A model generated the notes under the pieces. That model ran no database searches. It was not told where the DNA came from and saw only the letters and a list, made by a program, of their open reading frames with translations. A DNA stretch of 32,300 bases from Didymodactylos carnosus (Eukaryota; Rotifera; Eurotatoria; Philodinida; Philodinidae). The position numbers were made by a program, and so were the translations under genes. Shown piece by piece: positions 31,096 to 32,300 of the stretch (within the stretch, counting starts at the first letter, position 1; the number at the start of each line of letters is the position of its first letter). The stretch spans positions 1 to 32,300 of the forward strand of contig CAJNOQ010001387.1 of NCBI GenBank assembly GCA_905250885.1, read 5' to 3'.

Positions 31096-32007
31096 GGTAG
31101 ACATTTAGCGAAAAACCGAAAATGCATTTTTTCGAAATTCATATAGTTGTAAATATACTTCGATTGACGGGTTATTTCATGGTATCAAAATTTTCGTTCT
31201 AAATGCGCTAATTTTTGGAAAAAATGTATCAACAAAAACATATGCTAAAACCTAACGACCTCTGGATAAAACATTTTTTCTAACAGATTAAGTCGTTTTA
31301 AATTCAGATACTATACATATTATAAATTTAGACATTGTTAGCTATCGATCTTTAAAATCGTAGTTTTCCTAATCATCTGACATACTAGAAAAATATTATT
31401 TTTCCGAACTAACTCTGTCTTCGAAAAGGCACTTCGAATACAATCAGTTTCGACAAAATTTTTGACTCAAAATTAAACCCTTGGCTTTTAAAGTAAAATT
31501 CAGTTTTCTCAGTCCAGGACTGCTTTTATTGAAAAATAAGGTGATATTCGATATCGGCTCAACGAGCTATATCGAACCATCTATAAGGCAATATGTTTTG
31601 ATTCGAAAAAATATCGATAATTTATAGTGTAGGTAAATTGTCGATAAATACATACAATTTTTTTGTTTCCCCATCTTATTTTCATTGAAATGTTCAACCA
31701 GAATGAAACACCTGTTCTTTCATTCTGCATACCAGATTTTATTTATGTATGACAATTCTTTCAGTACTGTAATAAACTATCAGTCAATCAATCGATCGAT
31801 CGATTTGGTGACAACTTTACGATTTAGGTCACTTTTGTCTGTGGTATCATGAATGATCTCATTCATCTTAAGAGATTGAATATCTGAGTCTTTTCATTCT
31901 TCGTAAATTTTAAAAAGAAGAAAGTGAGGACAGTCTAAATACGAGGCTGTTCTAACAGTCCCCAGCCGACTCTCCTCGGCTGTTTGTGCTCTCGAATGTA
32001 CTGAGTA
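31096..32007. other. Gene-free AT-rich stretch
   Basis: No coding signal on either strand. It contains several ATATCGA/TCGATAT phrases in both directions (31540-31650) and a short ATCG tetranucleotide run at about 31793-31805. Confidence 0.45.
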
Positions 32008-32140
32008 ATGTCGAAAAGGAAAATGTCGAAAGGAAAAATGTCGAAAGCGAAATGTCGAAAGTAAAAATGTCGAAAACCAAAAATGTCGAAAGTAAAAATG
32101 TCGAAAACCAAAAATGCCGAAAGTAAAAATGTCGAAAAGT
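32008..32140. repeat. ATGTCGAAA minisatellite, about nine units
   Basis: The core ATGTCGAAA (once ATGCCGAAA) repeats about nine times with a period of 14-17 bp. Variable linkers such as AGGAA, GTAAAA and ACCAAAA separate the cores, and two linker types alternate in the later units. The minus-strand frame over it is a low-complexity by-product. Confidence 0.88.
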
Positions 32141-32300
32141 TCGAAGGCGGCAAGGGTAAAATCTTAGTAGAGCTGTTGTTGTAAAAATGGTCGAATGAAA
32201 ATTGACCGACCTGACAAATAATCAAAGAGCATGAGGCGCAACTTTTAATCATAATAATTACATGTACAATAAAACAATTTCCCATAGAACATAAAAGAAC

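Noticed and set aside
1..32300. CRISPR arrays, bacterial promoters, Shine-Dalgarno sites
   Set aside because: Spliceosomal introns and animal gene families make a bacterial reading untenable; no direct repeat-spacer pattern is present.

Overview
The window looks like a piece of an AT-rich animal genome, most likely a bdelloid rotifer (Adineta/Rotaria type). Three things point there: genes with many short GT-AG introns of about 57-77 nt; a gene relic that fuses an arginine ADP-ribosyltransferase fold to TPR-like helical repeats, a combination I know to be expanded in bdelloids; and many small non-autonomous transposons. The organism call is inference. No bacterial operons, rRNA, tRNA or CRISPR arrays were seen.

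Layout. 1-1331: the last two exons of an unrecognised coiled-coil protein (+), with a foldback element in the last intron. 2019-4927: a decayed ART-TPR gene (+), broken by a 174-bp insertion with a TACCA duplication, several frameshifts (two at A-runs), an in-frame stop and a 109-bp tandem duplication. 4928-8085: no supported gene. 8086-11978 (-): an intact 13-exon gene for the CCCH zinc-finger protein Unkempt (887 aa), with six fingers but no C-terminal RING, and a piggyBac-like MITE in intron 4. 13195-18960: a nest of repeats holding a non-LTR retrotransposon scrap, a 113-bp near-perfect palindrome, two foldbacks, and a 3.4-kb TA-flanked element with 44-bp inverted termini. That element carries a foldback with a 10-bp target duplication, a GC-rich small ORF and a convincing hammerhead ribozyme. 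20582-24796: three more foldback/MITE elements (foldback, hAT-like, mariner-like). 27379-28833 (+): most of a four-TM proteolipid M6/PLP-family gene; its first coding exon lies upstream and is not fixed. 30316-30812 (-): remains of a UBASH3/STS-like histidine-phosphatase gene with one frameshift, cut off upstream by a TACGAC-rich repeat cluster. 32008-32140: an ATGTCGAAA minisatellite.

The genes do not form a pathway. Two look usable (Unkempt, M6), one is partial (the coiled-coil protein) and two are broken. The window is most informative about transposition history: several insertions can be proved internally from a reading frame, an inverted sister copy, or intron length. It also holds at least five unrelated clusters of short self-complementary motifs.
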